Positions 62,738-64,000 of a DNA stretch of 64,000 nucleotides are shown in pieces (the first letter of the stretch is position 1; each line of letters opens with the position of its first letter). The notes under the pieces are model-generated. The model was not told where the DNA came from, made no database searches, and saw only the letters and a list, made by a program, of their open reading frames with translations. This stretch comes from Rudanella lutea DSM 19387 (GTDB taxonomy: Bacteria; Bacteroidota; Bacteroidia; Cytophagales; Spirosomataceae), in NCBI RefSeq assembly GCF_000383955.1, contig NZ_KB913013.1, forward strand, positions 4,979,694-5,043,693, in the 5' to 3' direction. The position numbers and the translations under genes were made by a program.

Positions 62738-64000
62738 TCAGGGTACGAGCGGCTCGGTCATGTCGGAGTTCCGAACCAGAATGGTGTACCCAAAATAATC
62801 GGTCATGGGCCGGTTTTCTTCAAAGTTAAACTGCTGCTCTTTCGGCATAAACGGCGAGTACGTAATCCGGCCTGGTCGTTGTCCGGCATCGGTACCGGTC
62901 ATTTTGAACAATGTCAGCGTGTTGGGCCGCGAGAGGGCCATCAGTTGCTCAATGCCTTCAGTGCGCATCATAGGGCCATTGTTGTTGAACTGATCCACGC
63001 GGGAGAACGTCTTGCCGGGCGTTTGCCACATCGGGGGCAGGTAAGCCGACGCCAGCATCATCTGGCAATCAACGTACAGGCAGGTGATGCTCGCAATTTT
63101 GTCGTGCATGGGCAGGTTCGACTCACGTACGAGGGCTGCAAACGGTTTACTCCGATTGGCCGTGGGAGCCTGCAACACGTGGTAGAAACCCCAGAACCCG
63201 TACAGTTTTTCATTTTTCAGGTCGGTATTCTCCACAAACGTTTTGAAGTTGGCGAAAATGGTTGGTTCGCGCTTCAGGGTTTTCAGATATACCACGTTGG
63301 ACAGTACGTGTTTCAGTTCACTCAGGCGGTCGGCCGGCAACTGCCGGTATGTATTGGGGTTGGCATTGAGGTCGTTCAGCCAGGCGGTGGCGGCTTCGGC
63401 CCGCAGACTGTCGGGTCGAAGGGTTTGCAGCCGGTTCAGCAGGGTGTCGGCCAGGGGGCGGGCGGTTGGGCTTAACCGGCGACCGGCGAGCAGTTCGATC
63501 AGGTGTTCGGCGACCAGTTTACGTTCCTGAATCCGGTCGATACCCACAAACCGGATACGGCGTTCGGCGGGCAGGGTCTGGTTCAGCGCCCGAATCCGGC
63601 CGATTTTCCGGTAGAAATCCCGGTTGGCCCACTGCTCTTTGTTGTTCACCCAGCTCCGAAACACCTTCATCAGGGTGCTGTCATTACCGGTTTGCAGGTA
63701 TTGATTTATGAAGTAGGCCTTTGAAGGGTCCACCTCAGCGATGTAGTAACGTACGCCTACCCGCTCGTTCAGATGCTTGAGCAAGGCAAAATCCAGCTCC
63801 TGTGGTTTTTGTACCCCGTGCGATTCGCCCAGCAGAAATAGTTGATTCTGATAAAAGGCGTCGTCGAAAATGGCCATTCCGTTTGGCTTGCTCAGGTCTA
63901 TTTCAACGGGTGTAGGTGCCGCTGCGCCTGTTTGCGCCTGCACGGCGGTGCTGGTCAGCCACAGGGTGAGCAGGTGAAAGGTGATGCGGGTGAGCGATGG
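62738..64000 (-). CDS. Exported erythromycin-esterase/ChaN-like protein (5' end cut by window edge)
   Basis: At least 420 aa; the frame is open to the right edge. Reading to 64000 shows a signal peptide (PSLTRITFHLLTLWLTSTAVQAQ) followed by TGAAAPTPVEIDL, so the true start lies just beyond the window and a GTG at 63943 is not the start. The core motif LFLLGESHGVQKPQELDFALLKHL, with GESHG, then YIAEVDPSKAYFINQYL, FVGIDRIQ and GFWGFYHVLQ fit the erythromycin-esterase/ChaN superfamily (metal-free esterases and haem-binding relatives). The reaction is unknown; resistance to macrolides should not be assumed. A terminator hairpin follows. Confidence 0.75.
   Translation of the reverse strand, partial: PSLTRITFHLLTLWLTSTAVQAQTGAAAPTPVEIDLSKPNGMAIFDDAFYQNQLFLLGESHGVQKPQELDFALLKHLNERVGVRYYIAEVDPSKAYFINQYLQTGNDSTLMKVFRSWVNNKEQWANRDFYRKIGRIRALNQTLPAERRIRFVGIDRIQERKLVAEHLIELLAGRRLSPTARPLADTLLNRLQTLRPDSLRAEAATAWLNDLNANPNTYRQLPADRLSELKHVLSNVVYLKTLKREPTIFANFKTFVENTDLKNEKLYGFWGFYHVLQAPTANRSKPFAALVRESNLPMHDKIASITCLYVDCQMMLASAYLPPMWQTPGKTFSRVDQFNNNGPMMRTEGIEQLMALSRPNTLTLFKMTGTDAGQRPGRITYSPFMPKEQQFNFEENRPMTDYFGYTILVRNSDMTEPLVP

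Noticed and set aside
62738-63943. GTG at 63943 as start of the erythromycin-esterase-like gene
   Set aside because: The frame continues upstream to the window edge and encodes a typical signal peptide, so the gene is truncated by the window.

Overview
The window looks like chromosome of a Bacteroidota member of the Cytophagales, probably a Spirosoma-like (Spirosomataceae) genus. The support is five complete SusC/SusD pairs, Bacteroidota-type -7 promoter boxes (TAnnTTTG), a high GC content for the phylum, and paired homologues typical of that group (TM2 + DUF2752, DUF2141, LytTR). Genus assignment is inference. I found no rRNA, tRNA, CRISPR array, insertion sequence or prophage.

Region 1 (1-3.9 kb): an RND efflux operon on the minus strand, membrane-fusion protein followed by an HAE1-type pump that runs off the left edge. 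A long imperfect hairpin lies between the two genes.

Region 2 (3.9-31.7 kb): five independent SusC-SusD transcription units in tandem, all on the minus strand, each ending in its own hairpin terminator. Units 1, 2 and 3 carry a third gene for a small lipoprotein. Units 1 and 3 are paralogous across all three genes. Units 2 and 5 use a different SusD type. Unit 4 has only SusC and SusD. No ECF sigma/anti-sigma pair, glycosidase, sulfatase or lyase accompanies them. The only enzyme inside the array is an exported M20-family amidohydrolase on the opposite strand, between units 4 and 5.

Region 3 (31.8-46.5 kb): housekeeping and metabolism. It holds an SDR oxidoreductase and LD-carboxypeptidase, a Kef-type cation/proton antiporter translationally coupled to a KefF-like flavoprotein, a DUF721/DciA-like protein, a SAM-I riboswitch controlling metY-metX (methionine synthesis), a membrane four-helix sensor, pyruvate carboxylase, a TM2/DUF2752/lipoprotein cluster, and a Tat-exported Gfo/Idh/MocA oxidoreductase.

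Region 4 (46.6-64 kb): a disordered acidic protein, an outer-membrane barrel, a stand-alone LytTR regulator, a lipoprotein plus glutathionylspermidine-synthase-like ATP-grasp pair, a LEA-type lipoprotein, an aldehyde dehydrogenase, a voltage-gated K+ channel, a recJ-lptB-NUDIX operon, DUF2141, guaB, mazG plus metallophosphoesterase, and a 5'-truncated exported erythromycin-esterase-like protein.

The least explained signal is a set of six intergenic elements (2.5, 28.3, 38.3, 46.5, 51.5 and 58.4 kb). Each is a long imperfect palindrome whose arms are built from degenerate copies of a short word. The words are shared between some loci and differ at others. Three lie inside operons, between co-directional genes.
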